A DNA stretch of 64,000 nt, from NCBI RefSeq assembly GCF_000350225.1, contig NW_005179070.1, positions 124,001-188,000 on the forward strand. The letters run 5' to 3'. This DNA comes from Chondrus crispus (Eukaryota; Rhodophyta; Florideophyceae; Gigartinales; Gigartinaceae). Position numbers and translations under genes: made by a program. Below, piece by piece: positions 52,501 through 64,000 of the stretch (its first letter is position 1; each line of letters begins with the position of its first letter). Below the pieces are notes generated by a model. That model did no database searches. It worked only from the letters and a program-made list of their open reading frames with translations, and had not been told where the DNA came from.

Positions 52501-53231
52501 AACTGGCGATGGCCCAACAAACAGAACAGAAAACCGCCTTACGAATTAGCACTGTCATGACGGAGAAATTAGTAAGGCAGTACAACAAAGCACAGCAAAG
52601 CACAAATTCCCTTACTATTCCAAATCCAGCGTGGCACAAATTCGTAAGGCACGTTTACAGCTCACACGTTGCATTACGAATTCAAATCAATCCTGCAAGG
52701 ACTGTTTACAGCGCACGCGTTGCCTTATGAATCTGAATCTCTCGTGAGGTCCTGTCCACTGTCAATTACAACAGTGCACATTTTGCCTTACGAATTGAAA
52801 ACTCGCGCAACGGTATCTTTGTGTCCTGCTGTACCCGTGCCCCACTCCATGGACGCTGTAAACCTTTGGCACGTGCCAGGCACCCGCCACCAAGGTTCTA
52901 CACTTTGTCTGTAAGACTGCAGGCGTACTGTACGCGTCCGACAGTGTAATGAGGACATGTGTCCAGGTCATACACGTGTCGGGCGGAGAAAATGAAACAT
53001 GCTCAGATTGTACAGTACACCGCAACCGTGTACATATTTCACACGTGTACACTTTGAAAACCAAACGTGCTCCTGAAGTACTGTAGAGTGCAACCGTGTA
53101 CAGAAATCACACGTGTACACGTTGAAAATGAAACTTGCTCAGCTCGTCACGCGGAGTGTTTTCGATTTTACACGTGTCATACCTGTTGTCGTGTGTCATG
53201 CATATCAGCATGTGGTCCTAGAATTACAACA

Positions 53232-54667
53232 GCTTTGCCGAACGCACACGCAGGACAAACGAGAGAGTGATTGTCAGACTTTCGATTCATTGCTCTGATC
53301 ACATCGCTTTGACGAACATTGATGCCACTTACCACATTATTGTGAATCATTGATGCGATTCCTTGTACGTTAACATGGGCCATTCGTTCATGTAGCGTCT
53401 GCAAGGTAACTACATGAGCAGAGAAAGTTTCATTCATGACATCAAGTATGAATAAATCCCCAACTTGACTAGCTGTGGCAACTACAGTTGGTCCTGCAGT
53501 AACGATGCATTTGTCTTTTTCAAATGACACTTGCAAGCCCTTTGAAACGATTTGGCTAACAGACAGAAGCGAGTATCCGAAATCAGGGACATGCAAAACG
53601 TTGGACAATTTGCAAGGATGTGGACTACCATTGACGTTCAACATGAATTCTACCTCACCACGACCAGCGACATTGGCTCTAGCCTTCGTGCCCATCTCGA
53701 CTGATCCAGATTGCATCTCTTCATAAGTAACGAACAAAGAGCGATCAAATGTAATGTGGGCACTGCAACCGGAATCCACAAGCCATGACCCTGCGTTCAC
53801 TGCCTTCTTTTCGGGAGAAGAAGTCGAAAGCAGGCATGTAAAGTCGCTTTCAGCAAAGGCAGCAGTAGAAGTTTCATCTCGAGATACGAATGCACTTGGC
53901 TTCATGCCGGGGTTGCGGGACCGGAACCCGTCTGGCGGTGCTGGTCGGCGCCCATTCACATCCTTGCCCCAGCAACGTGCTGCGGTGTGTCCATGTCGAT
54001 TACAGTTCGTACATCTCATATCACGTCGAATAGGCATGCGATTGACAAGTGCAGGTGCGTGGGGTGAAGTAGTAGAAGCGGTCTTCATGCTCTCTCGTTG
54101 TTCCTCTTGCAGCAGACGACTCTTCACAAAATCGAGTCCAAACACTTTATCCTCATTGCCAAGTGCGTCAAGTGCAACAATCAAGTTATCGAATCGTGGA
54201 GGCAAGCCATTCAACACAGCCATTGCAATTTCTTTATCGTCAATCTCAACACTCATTGACTGCAATCTGGCAGCAAGTTGCTTCACACGATTGATGAACA
54301 CGAGCACTTTCTCGGATGGGAGCATGGAAACAGTGTAAAAGTCGCGACGGGCGGAAAGTTTGTTGAGCAAAGTGTGACGCTCAAACACATTCAGAATTGC
54401 TTCCCATGTCTCTTTCGCACTGCTACACCCTCGCACATGTTGCAAGTAGTCATCAGAAAGCGTGAGTCCGATGACTGCCTTTGCTTTCGCATCACCACGA
54501 ATCCACTCCCTGGGATCATTTGAGGTCGCATTTTCCGATATATCATCAAAAACGTATTGATCGACATCTCGGAGAGCAAGCAGTAGCTGGATTTTCTGCT
54601 TCCAGATGTAAAAGTTAGATGCGGTCAGCTTCTCGATTCTGACCGATCCAGAGCTTTGGTCATCCAT
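53232..54667 (-). pseudogene. gag-pol: Copia B3 Gag-protease-integrase fragment
   Basis: Starts at the Met of MDDQSSGS (54667) and runs through the CCHC knuckle, protease and integrase zinc region to CPACAFGKA, where it meets the beta LTR at 53231; the frame ends in LTR sequence at 53177. It is of subfamily alpha: its residues around KKAVNAGSW match B1 rather than B2. Integrase core, RT and RNase H are missing. A few residues differ from the others (for example SNDPREWIRG). It may be the far side of an alpha element into which B2 inserted. Confidence 0.9.
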
Positions 54668-54713
54668 TTCGCCGAATGGATGTACCCTTCGAGTATACAA
54701 GGTCTTCCGTCCC

Positions 54714-54762
54714 GGGATCCCAAGCCGTTAACCGATAGTCAACACAATGGCAAGCCCACCCG
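54714..54762 (-). promoter_or_regulatory. Conserved 49-bp leader element (B3)
   Basis: Sixth copy of the block, here in a subfamily alpha leader that is cut at 54856. Confidence 0.7.
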
Positions 54763-54856
54763 TATAGGAAGTTTGTAGCGATTACTCGGAAACGTTCTTG
54801 ATGCTTGTTCCCGGCGAAGTGGAACAAGCGTATTCTTCTTAAAAATGCCTTAGGGC

Positions 54857-55064
54857 ATCCCGACATGGTTGTAAACAGCGTCGACTTCACATGTCTGATG
54901 GCGAAAGCTTCGCACACGAACGATGTGGCAACATCTCCGGCGACATCTCCGGAGATGTCGCCTTCGTGGCTCGTAGATTCAGCTTGTACAGCTCATATTA
55001 CATATGACCGATCTTTGTTTGCAACGTATGAGCCACTTGAATCCGCCTCTGTTCAGATGGGAAC
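54857..55064 (+). pseudogene. Copia A gag-protease scrap joined to an alpha LTR
   Basis: About 69 codons from PDMVVNSVDF to SASVQMGT, matching 31704-31911 of A3 including the VATSPATSPEMSPSW insertion, and ending at the same base before the alpha LTR. The left junction with the B3 leader is at ...TTAGGGC|ATCCCGAC. Confidence 0.88.
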
Positions 55065-55834
55065 TATAGAAAGGTCAGCGGGGCAGAGGGAAGAAGGATG
55101 GTTGAAGGTCGCTGGTGGTTGACGGGAAAAGAAGTTGATACCATTTTACTCTTGGTCGCCAACTATTGGCGCTACTTATACTCTTCGAACTACATACAAT
55201 ACGAGCCATTAGGGCTGGTCACGTGACTCTCCTTCTTGCACTCGTTGATAATCAAGTGACTCTCCCTGTTGCACTCTCGGTTGATAATCAAGTGACTCTC
55301 CTACTTCCACTCTCGGTTGATAATCAAATGACTCTCCTTCTTGCACTCTCGGTTGATAATCAAGTGACTCTCCTATTTCCACTCTCGGTTGATAATCAAA
55401 TGACTTTCCTACTTGTACTCTCTCTTGCTAATAATTTGGGACCGTTTGAGAGTCAATAATATCTGAATGTACTGTACTGTAGATTACAGATTTTACAATA
55501 CAATTAATAACCACTGTGGCACATACGTCATACGTGTCACACACGTGTAGGACAAATGTCATACGTGTCACACACGTGTCAAATCGAGAAAAATGAAACA
55601 TGTTCAAAATGTACTGTAGAGTGCCACGAGGTACATAACTTACACGTGTCAACACCAAAATTGAAACATGCTCTGAAATGATAGGAAAGTGCAACCGTGT
55701 ACAAATATGACACGTGTCTACGTTGAAGACGAAATATCCTGAGAATGCTCTTGCAAGCATTTTAGATTTCGTCGACGTACACGTGTAATATCTGTCAGGC
55801 TTGGAGCTTAGCATGTGGTCGAAGATTTCCAACA
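55065..55834 (-). repeat. B4 3' LTR (subfamily alpha)
   Basis: 770 bp, same ends as the B1 3' LTR. Minisatellite at 55223-55433. Near 55527-55570 it has a tandem copy of TCATACGTGTCACACACGTG where B1 has the foreign patch. Confidence 0.9.
55223..55433 (-). repeat. 36-bp minisatellite in alpha LTR (B4)
   Basis: Same six-unit array as in B1 with few changes. Confidence 0.85.
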
Positions 55835-55845
55835 CTCCCCCTCGA

Positions 55846-57395
55846 TCACATGCTTTTACTGGACACTGCAAGCCCCAGAAGTTCTACAAACTTCTGGAAT
55901 AGAATTCGCCCAAGTGCTTTGGTTAAGATATCTGCAGGCATCGAAGTGGTCGGACAATGCGACAATTACACAATGTTTCTCTTAATAGCATCTCGTACGT
56001 AGTGGTATTTTACATCAACATGTTTGTTGCGACGGTTGATCGATTCATTCTGTGCAAACGAAATCGTCCCTGCATTGTCACACCCCATCATGATCGTGGG
56101 ATCAGAATCAAGTCCGAGGACATCAGCAACCACTTGACGCAACCAGGTCGCCTCCTTACACGCTTCACATAGTGCAATGTACTCAGCTTCACACGTCGAA
56201 GTCGCAACCACAGTCTGTTTCCGGGAACTCCAACTGATAGCTCCACCACAGAACTTGAAAACATATCCGCTGGTCGGCTTGCGAGAGTCTGAACAACCGG
56301 CCCAGTCAGCATCACTGAAACCAAGCAACTCCGGCGATTTAGATTTATTGTCAAACACGATTCCTAAGTTTCGAGTCCCTTGCACGTATCGCATTACTCG
56401 TTTTACACCTGCCCAGTGTGACTCACATGGGTTGGCAGAATGTTGGGAAAGCTTTCCAATGGCGTATGCCAAGTCTGGACGAGTGCCCACCATCAAGTAC
56501 ATAAGGCAACCGACTGCCTCACGATACGGTGCCTTTGTTTCGGAGTCGTTTTCGATAGAATTCGTGGTTCTGCGACCTTGTTCCATTGGCGTCAGAGAAG
56601 GGTTACAAGCCGACATTTTAAAACGGTCAAGCACATTTGATGCATACTTAGTTTGAGTGAGACTCAATGTCTTGGCAGTGTGATCTCTTTGAATCTCAAG
56701 ACCAATGCAGACTTTTGCTTCACCGAGGTCTTTCATCTCAAACCGTTTGTTAAGCTCCCCCTTCATCCATTTGATGGCATGGATATCACTACCAGCGAGC
56801 AACAAGTCATCGACATAAAGTGCAATTAGCATGATAGTGTTACCAATGCGTTTAATGTAGAGGCACGGATCACTACGTGAAGTCTCAAATCCCAATTCAC
56901 CGAGTAAGAAATCATCCACTTTGGTATGCCATTGACGAGGTGCTTGTTTAAGACCGTAAAGTGCTTTCAAAAGTTTACACACGTGATCACTTTTGCTTTT
57001 GTCAACGCAGCCTTCGGGTTGCTCCATGTAGATGTCTTCATCCAAGTCGCCGTTCAAAAACGCACTCACGACATCCATCTGATGAAGTTCAAGGTCGTAA
57101 TGAGCAATGAAGGCAAGAAGTAGACGAATAGTCGTAAACTTTATGACGGGGGCATATGTCTCAGTATAGTCAAGACCCTGCACTTGCTGGAATCCACGGG
57201 CAACAAGTCTGGCTTTTGCACTTTCAACTATATTGCCATTTGCATCAGGCAGTTGCTTGACATTGAAAACCCATCGAGATGTCAAGATGTTTGACGCCTC
57301 AGATCGAGGAACAAGTTTCCAGGTCTGATTCTTAGTCTGTGATGCAAGTTCTTTGTCAATGCCGGTTTGCCAGAATGCAGCTCTAGGACCGTGGG
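55846..57395 (-). pseudogene. pol: Copia B4 RT-RNase H fragment
   Basis: Covers the RT from before VKQLPDANG through YVDD and RNase H. It ends at TAA 55966-55968 after DAIKRNIV, the same nonsense codon as B1, about 40 codons before the normal end. Its N-terminal side is cut at 57395 by the A4 LTR. Together with the LTR and the A gag scrap it duplicates about 31704-34234. Confidence 0.9.
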
Positions 57396-58695
57396 TAATG
57401 GTAGGTTCGGAGGGGCAAGAGAAAGAAGGAAGGCAGGTTGATGTGTGTGAGTGAAGGAGTTGGTGCCGAGGTTTACTTTGAAGCCGTTTTCCTGCGATAC
57501 TTATACACTTCGAGTGCTACACTATCGCTCTACTCCGACTCCCAGTAAACCATACTCTACTATGCGCGACCAAGCGTGGTCCTCTTGTGGCCCGATCATA
57601 CTGTTCGATTTCCACCTTACGAATCGATTCGTAACTATTAGCTCACAACTATTTCTACACATTCCAAATGACTGTAAACCATGGCCCTATGCATGCAACT
57701 GTTTCACACCTTACTAATCTGCATCCAGTCATGCCAGACTTCATTGTTGTGCAACGAACAACTTGGCACTTGTCTATTTCCAACAACGCAAACGTCTTTC
57801 ATATCACAATCGCCATACGTATCCTTGTTTCTCACCTTACTAATTTCGCCAAGCACTGTCAGATAATTATGGCAAGTTATAACAATGTGCATCCAGACTT
57901 TCTACACAACTCACATGAGAATACATGTAAATCACACGAGTACTGTCATGAACTTGCATCCAACGGCGCACCATGACGAGAGCACAGCGCAACGGTGCGT
58001 GCTCACGCAAGACTCGCATACAGCGTGACGCGTACACAGAATAATCGCACAACTGTATTCCTCTCGCGAGAAGTACTTGTTGTACTTTTGATTCACATGT
58101 ACTGTACTCGAACACGCGCAGGATCGCAAACAGTCTGACACTGTAAAACTGTAAACCCTCATGTGCATACACCTGGATGCGTGTACATATGTACGTACAC
58201 GAATCCACCTGGCGACGTGTACATGTGTACGTACACGAATCCACCTGGCGACGTGTACATGTGTACACGGGATACATGTGTCCCGCCCGGGGGCCCCATG
58301 CAATTACCCATTACAACCATGGCAAACCACTTGAAACCCCCAAAACAACGTAATTATGGCATATACAGGCCATTTAAAGTACATCACAAGGCCAATGACG
58401 CACACGTGGACAACGCTCCACCAATAGATTTACAGCATTAGACCTGAGGGCCAAAAGAATTGCAGTATTTCGTGTGTAGTCTATAGTGCTACGGGCCAAG
58501 GTTCCACTTGGCAAAACTATGCAAATTTGCATGACCCTCCGAGAGGCCACTTTCGTCCCCAGAACCCCAAAATCTGAGACTTTACACGTGTCATGTCGTG
58601 ATATGGGTAAGAGCGCCCGGACCGTGCAGTCATGTACACGTGTCACTCGATTTTGACCTTTTCAGATAACAGCATGTGGTCGCACATTTTCAATA
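57396..58695 (-). repeat. A4 3' LTR
   Basis: 1,300 bp, 36 bp longer than the other A LTRs owing to a tandem duplication of the GTGTACGTACAC...GACGTGTACAT segment at about 58190-58262. Confidence 0.92.
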
Positions 58696-58706
58696 CCTCC
58701 CCTCGA

Positions 58707-61700
58707 TCACATGCTTTGGGCAGCTTTGCACTCGGAAAGCCCAACCATGCCCACGAACTTTTCAAACAGCACGCGACCAAGTGGTTTGGTCAGCATATCG
58801 GCTGGCATTTCTGTTGTCGGACAATGGTACAGTGTGACCAGTTTTCGCTGCACCGCATCTCGAACAAAATGATACGTAATATCAATGTGCTTGTTCCGAC
58901 GATTTGTAGATTCGTTCTGAGCAAACGCAATCGTACCAGCGTTGTCACATCCAACGCGAATTGTTGGATCCGAATTCGCACCAAGTACATCGGCATGGAA
59001 GCGTCGAAGCCACGCGGCCTCTTTGCATGCTTCACTGAGTGCGATGTATTCTGCCTCACAAGTAGACTTTGCAACTACTGTTTGTTTCCGAGAAGCCCAA
59101 CTGATAGGCCCATCACAAAGCTTGAACACGTACCCACTCGTTGATTTTCGTGATTCAAGGCATCCACCCCAATCTGCGTCGCTATACCCATGAAGTTCCG
59201 TACCAAGATCATCTTTACCAAACACTATTCCAAGATGCTGGGACCCACGCAAGTATCTCAAAACACGTTTCACACCTGACCAGTGCGACTCGTGAGGGTC
59301 GGCACAGTGTTGAGATAACTTTCCAATGGCATACGCAATATCGGGGCGGGTCCCGACCATTAGGAACATGAGACATCCAATGGCCTGACGATATGGTTCA
59401 AAGCATGGGTTGTCAACAGTGCCAGTTTCGGCCACTTGCATTGTGACATGTCGAGACTGTTCCATCGGAGTAACGCAAGGATTGCATGCCGACATTTTGA
59501 ACCGTTTCAGTACTGCTTGGGCATACTTCGACTGCGTGACGGTCAGGACGTGTTTAGAACGTATACGGTCGATCTCTAGACCAATACAAGTCTTCGCCTC
59601 GCCAAGGTCTTTCATATCGAATCGTTTGTTGAGTTCATTTTTCATCCATAATATGGCCTCCAAGTCACTTCCAGCTAGCAGCAGATCGTCCACGTACAAC
59701 GCGATAATCATGATGACATTGCCTTGACGTCGAATGTAAAGACATGGGTCGCTGCGTGTAGTGTTGAAACCAAGTTCAGTGATCAGAAACTCATCGATCT
59801 TACTATGCCATTGGCGATGGGCTTGCTTAAGACCATAGATTGCTTTCAAAAGTTTACACACCGAATCAAGTTTGACTTTGTCGATGCATCCTTCAGGTTG
59901 CTCCATGTAGATTTCTTCGTGAAGGTCACCGTTGAGGAAGGCAGTCACCACGTCCATCTGATGCAGCTCAAGGTCAAAGTGCGCAACCAGTGCCAGCAGC
60001 AGACGGATAGTTGTGAACTTGATGACAGGGGCGAAAGTTTCAGTGTAATCGATGCCTTCTACTTGTTGAAAGCCTCGTGCCACAAGACGTCCCTTTGCAG
60101 TTTCGACCAATTTTCCGGACTCGTCAGGAAGTTGCTTCACTCTGAAAACCCACCTGGACGTCAGGACGTTTGATGCTTGAGATCTTGGAACAAGTGTCCA
60201 TGTTTTGTTTTTGTGTTGTGAAGCAAGTTCTTTGTCGATGCCCTTCTGCCAGAAGCGAGCTTTTGGAGAATCCATAGCTTGCTTGTACGAGTTTGGGATT
60301 TCCGTTATCACATGGCCGTGGCTAAGGAGCCCAGCAGTCACCAAAGCTGCTGCCCACCACGCCCCAGGCGTTTTGCCAATGCGAGTGGACCGACGGAGAT
60401 TAGTTGGCGGATCAATAGTTTCTTCCTCAACTACGTGTTGGTCAACTGTTTCGGTAGTTTCGTCCTCCCCTGCAGTTGGGGAGGAGTTGGAGGATTCATC
60501 AGAGTCTTGTTGTTCATCCGGCGATGATACTTCTGATGCCACTGCATCATTTTCTGCAACTTCCTCATCGATGTTCAAGTTGATTGTGTCATCATCAGTT
60601 GTAGCCTCCTCGTTTGTATCCATCGGTTCACCAGATTTGCCTCCCGTGGACTCGTCAAAAGTAACATCTCTGGATACGATCACTTTGTGCAAATCACCAT
60701 CCCACAACTTGTAAGCTTTCGTATTTTCAGCATACCCTAGAAACATTGCCTCCTTTGCACGGGCGTCAAGTTTCTGGATGTTGTGTTTTGGTAATGTATA
60801 CCAACACTTTGAACCGAAAACACGCAAATGACCAACATTTGGCACAGATCTCATCCATAAGTGGTATGGGGTCGTCTTAGGGGGAATGGCACGTGACGTG
60901 ACTCGATTTCGAACGTACACTGCATTGGCAAGTGCTTCTGCCCAGAACCCCTTCGTAACTTTCTTGTGCGCTAGCATGGAGCGCACCAAGTTTACCAAAG
61001 TTCTGTTCAGTCGTTCGGCGACGCCATTTTGCTCTGGTGTGTACGCAGTCGTCATTTGATGCTGAGTACCATTTGCAATCAGAAAAGACTTAAACTCCGT
61101 GGACAGATACTCACCACCTCGATCCGTGCGAAGCACTTTGATCTTGCGACCAGTGTGAGTCTGAGCAAGTTGTGCAAACATTTTGTATCGTTCAAATGCT
61201 TCTGATTTATGGTGCATAGGGTACACTACTGACCAGTTTGAGTGATCATCTATGAAGGTAATGAAGTGCTTGGCACCACCAATGGACTGCACCTCTAAGG
61301 GGCCACAAACATCAGAGTGAACTAAGTCTAGAAAGAAATATGCCCGCCTCGAGGACCGCTCTTTTGGGATCACAGATCGAGTGGCTTTGCCGTAGACGCA
61401 CGCAGAACATTTTTCAGAGATGCAATCATTGTCAGTATTGTTGATTTTGTTAGCCTCATTACCAAGTAGTTTGACTCCACTTACCACATTGTCACGAATC
61501 ATCGAAGCAATACCTTGAGAATGCGCATGTGCAAAGCGCTCATGCCACGTTTGCAGGGTCGCAGCATGTGCAGATCCGATGTCACTGACGATGTCGAGAA
61601 CGTAAAGTTCTCCAACCAATGTCGCAGTCGCCACTACAGTTGAGCCTCGTCTGATCATGCATTTTCCATTTTCGAACCCAACTTTTAGTCCAAGTTCAGT

Positions 61701-62803
61701 CATTCGACTGACAGAGAGCAGAGAGAACGCAAAGTCCGGAACGTGCAATACATCCGTCAACTTGCACGGTTCGATGCGGCCATTCACATTTAACTTCAAG
61801 TGAACGTCACCACGGCCGGCAACCTTTGCACTAGCCTTGGTTCCCATCTGAACAGAGGCGGATTCAAGTGGCTCATACGTTGCAAACAGAGATCGGTCAT
61901 ATGTAATATGAGCTGTACAAGCTGAATCTACGAGCCACGAAGGCGACATCTCTAGATCGTTGGTGTGCGACGCTTTCGACATCAGACATGTGAAGTCGAC
62001 GCTGTTTACAACCATGTCGGGATCAGGTTTCTGTGTGACAAATGCAGATTGTTTCCGCTGAGACATACGCGGTTTATATGTGCTAGGAGGAGCCGGGCGA
62101 CGCCCATTCAAATCCTTTCCCCAGCAGCGGGTTGCCGTATGGCCTGTATGACCGCAGTTCGTGCATTTGTAATCGTTTATGTCCCGATTGTTCGGGGCAC
62201 GATTAACCAGAGCCGATGTCTGTGAGGAGCTAGACTTCATGTTTGCTCGTTGCTCTTCCTGCAGCAGACGACTTTTCACAAAGTCCAAACTGAATATCTT
62301 TTCCTCATTACCGAGAGCATCAAGTGCAACGATGAGAGCCTCGAAACGGGCACGCAGACCGTTGAGCACTGCCATGGCCATCTCCTTGTCATCGATGTTT
62401 ACGCTCATTGACTTGAGGATGGCTGCCAGCTGCTTGACACGATTGATGTATGCAAGCACCTTTTCACCGGAAAGCATCTTCACAGTGTAGAACTCACGAC
62501 GTGCAGCTAGTTTGTTCAGCAAAGTGTGCTGCTCAAACACGTTGACAATAGCTTCCCACATCTCATGAGCAGTATCAACATCACGTACATGCTCAAGATG
62601 CTCATCTGATAGGGAGAGACCAATCAGTGCTTTAGCTTTACTGTCACCTCTGATCCACTTCTTACGCTCTTCCGCGCGTTCCTCACTTGGAACTCTTCCC
62701 TCAACGATGTATTGGTCAACATCACGTAGAGCAAGCAGAAGTTGTATTTTCTGCTTCCACACGTAGAAGTTGGAGTCCGTCAGTTTGTCGATTCTGATGG
62801 ATC
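58707..62803 (-). CDS. gag-pol: Copia A4 Gag-Pol polyprotein, open frame with replaced N-terminus
   Basis: The frame is open from 62924 to the TGA at 58707 without a lesion. From SIRIDKLTDSN onward it is family A Gag, then CCHC, protease (VDSACTAHIT), integrase with VHSDVCGP, RTDRGGEYLS and PEQNGVAERLNRTLVNLV, RT with LYVDDLLLAGS and RNase H to the C-terminus. The first nine residues (MEDQGGGGS) are replaced because B5 is inserted there; an ATG inside the antisense strand of the B5 LTR (about 62826, MWSKISNR) continues in frame by chance. The natural promoter is cut off, so expression would need transcription from inside B5. It is the only family A copy here with an undamaged pol. Confidence 0.92.
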
Positions 62804-63542
62804 TGTTGGAAATCTTCGACCACATGCTAAGCTCCAAGCCTGACAGATAATACACGTGTACGTCGACGAAACCTAAAATGCTTGCAAGAGCATTCTCAGG
62901 ATGTTTGGTCGTCAAGGTGGACACGTGTCATATTTGTACACGGTTGCACTTTCCTATCATTTCCGAGCATGTTTCAATTTTGGTGTTGACACGTGTAAGT
63001 TATGTACCTCGTGGCACTCTACAGTACATTCTGAACATGTTTCATTTTTCTCGATTTGACACGTGTGTGATACGTATGACGTATGTGCCACAGTGGTTAT
63101 TAATCGTAGTGTAAAATCTGTAATCTACAGTACAGTACATTCAGATATTATTGACTCTCAAACGGTCCCAAATTATTAGCAAGAGAGAGTGCAAGAAGGA
63201 GAGTCATTTGATTATCAACGGAGAGTGGAAGTAGGAGAGTCACTTGATTATCAACCGAGAGTGCAAGAAGGAGAGTCATTTGATTATCAACCGAGAGTGG
63301 AAGTAGGAGAGTCACTTGATTATCAACCGAGAGTGCAACAGGGAGAGTCACTTGATTATCAACCAGTGCAAGAAGGAGAGTCACGTGACCAGCCCTAATG
63401 GCTCGTATTGTATGTAGTTCGAAGAGTATAAGTAGCGCCAATAGTTGGCGACCAAGAGTAAAATGGCATCAACTTCTTTTCCCTTCAACCACCAGCAACC
63501 TTCAACCATCCTTCTTCCCTCTGCCCCGCTGACCTTTCTATA
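62804..63542 (+). repeat. B5 5' LTR (subfamily alpha)
   Basis: 739 bp from TGTTGGAAATC to TTCTATA, followed directly by GGTTATGGGCCCAG. It carries the U3 ACACGTGT repeats and the minisatellite at about 63173-63384. Confidence 0.9.
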
Positions 63543-63556
63543 GGTTATGGGCCCAG
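63543..63556 (+). promoter_or_regulatory. B5 primer binding site
   Basis: GGTTATGGGCCCAG, half initiator-tRNA-Met type. Confidence 0.88.
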
Positions 63557-64000
63557 TTCAACGCTGATCGTCGTCTTCGTTTTGGTTCAAGTTCGAGTTT
63601 CGCCGTCGTTCAAGTATCAGTTTGTTCAGCTCGTCAAGCAGAAGAAGAAGGTATCAGTTTCAGTCTCCGCTTTCGAGTTTGGTTTTTCAGTTTTCTCAGT
63701 TTTCGCCGTCGTTTTGAGCACCGTTTCAGCCGATTTTTCAGTTTGGTGGTCCGTCAGTTCCCAGTTTTTGGAAATCAACTTTGTGGTCTTGCAGCTTTGT
63801 CGTGGCAGTCGTTGTGTGAGCTGTGGGTGAGCCTTCCGCTTGTCGGGAGGAAGAAAGTCCCTAGTGGCCAACGCACTGCCAAATCCTCAGTGGTCCGTCA
63901 GTTCTCAGTTTTTTGCTTTGTCGTGGCAGTCGTTGTGTGAGCTGTGGGTGAGCCTTCCGCTAGTCGGGAGGAAGAAAGTCCCTAGTGGCCAACGCACTGC
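63557..64000 (+). other. B5 leader with a 121-bp tandem repeat
   Basis: Pyrimidine-rich TTTCAGTTT/GTCGTT sequence, then a 121-bp unit (containing GCTTTGTCGTGGCAGTCG to CCAACGCACTGC) twice: the second copy begins near 63895 and runs off the window. No gene recognised. Confidence 0.7.

Larger units (their letters stand above)
46344..53231. repeat. Direct repeat R2 (partner R1 at 36061-42947)
   Basis: Second copy of the segment containing gag end, leader, beta LTR and element C. Its right end at 53231 is joined to the integrase coding region of B3. Confidence 0.93.
48193..53231 (-). repeat. B2 5' LTR (subfamily beta), split by element C copy 2
   Basis: Complete to its first bases TGTTGTAATTC at 53221-53231, then joined to B3 integrase sequence. 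Contains the C insertion at the same position as the other beta LTR. Confidence 0.88.
57396..62803 (-). mobile_element. Ty1/copia element A4, 5' part displaced
   Basis: 3' LTR (57396-58695), polypurine tract and full gag-pol frame. The gag start is interrupted at 62803 by the B5 LTR; the A4 leader and 5' LTR would lie beyond the window. Confidence 0.92.
62804..64000 (+). mobile_element. Copia B5, 5' end only (continues past the window)
   Basis: Alpha LTR, primer binding site and leader in plus orientation, inserted in A4 gag at GGATC|TGTTGG. The leader shares CGTTGTGTGAGCTGTGGGT with the B1 and B2 leaders. Confidence 0.85.

Overview
The window is eukaryotic and consists almost entirely of retrotransposons nested in, fused to and duplicated around one another. 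I see no intact host gene, no rRNA or ordinary tRNA gene and no CRISPR array. The best guess for the organism is an oomycete of the Phytophthora/Pythium kind (confidence about 0.6). The main reason is the broken Gag-protease at 27372-28430, whose zinc knuckle and 'SASFYDGAVEL' block look to me like a family common in those genomes. The GC-rich gypsy DNA beside AT-richer copia DNA also fits. I ran no search.

Layout. 1-13734 is Ty3/gypsy DNA read on the minus strand: a pol fragment (D2, 1-2344), a hairpin-rich LTR (2345-3034), a degenerate unrecognised gene on the plus strand (3028-5717), a stretch without genes that probably includes another LTR (5718-7509), and a chromodomain gypsy element D1 with gag and pol in a -1 frame relation (7510-13734). 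13735-31911 holds three Ty1/copia elements of family A. A1 (minus) and A2 (plus) lie head to head as a palindrome with arms of about 5.8 kb, and A3 (plus) is truncated. 31912-57395 holds copia family B: B1, B2, B3 and B4, all minus. 57396-62803 is A4 (minus, reading frame intact). 62804-64000 is the 5' end of B5 (plus), inserted in A4 gag.

Two copies of a 4.1-kb composite element, family C (37927-42020 and 48210-52304), sit at the same site inside B LTRs, flanked by the target duplication AGCGG. C has 107-bp LTRs that contribute half of a tRNA-like fold, and it carries a rearranged piece of the proteasome gene Rpn2/PSMD1. The two copies belong to a 10,283-bp direct duplication, which probably arose by unequal crossing over between two B subfamilies; one crossover point maps to 36061-36077.

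The A, B and C families share one logic. LTR ends are followed directly by GGTTATGGGCCCAG, which matches the complement of the initiator-tRNA anticodon arm (the Drosophila copia half-tRNA primer). In A and B there follow a pyrimidine-rich leader, a conserved 49-bp element and a single Gag-protease-integrase-RT-RNase H frame. Family A also carries, before gag, an ORF with two U1-type C2H2 zinc fingers that gains an ATG only if a predicted 152-bp intron is removed. B2 and A4 have intact polyprotein frames; the other copies carry the lesions listed below.
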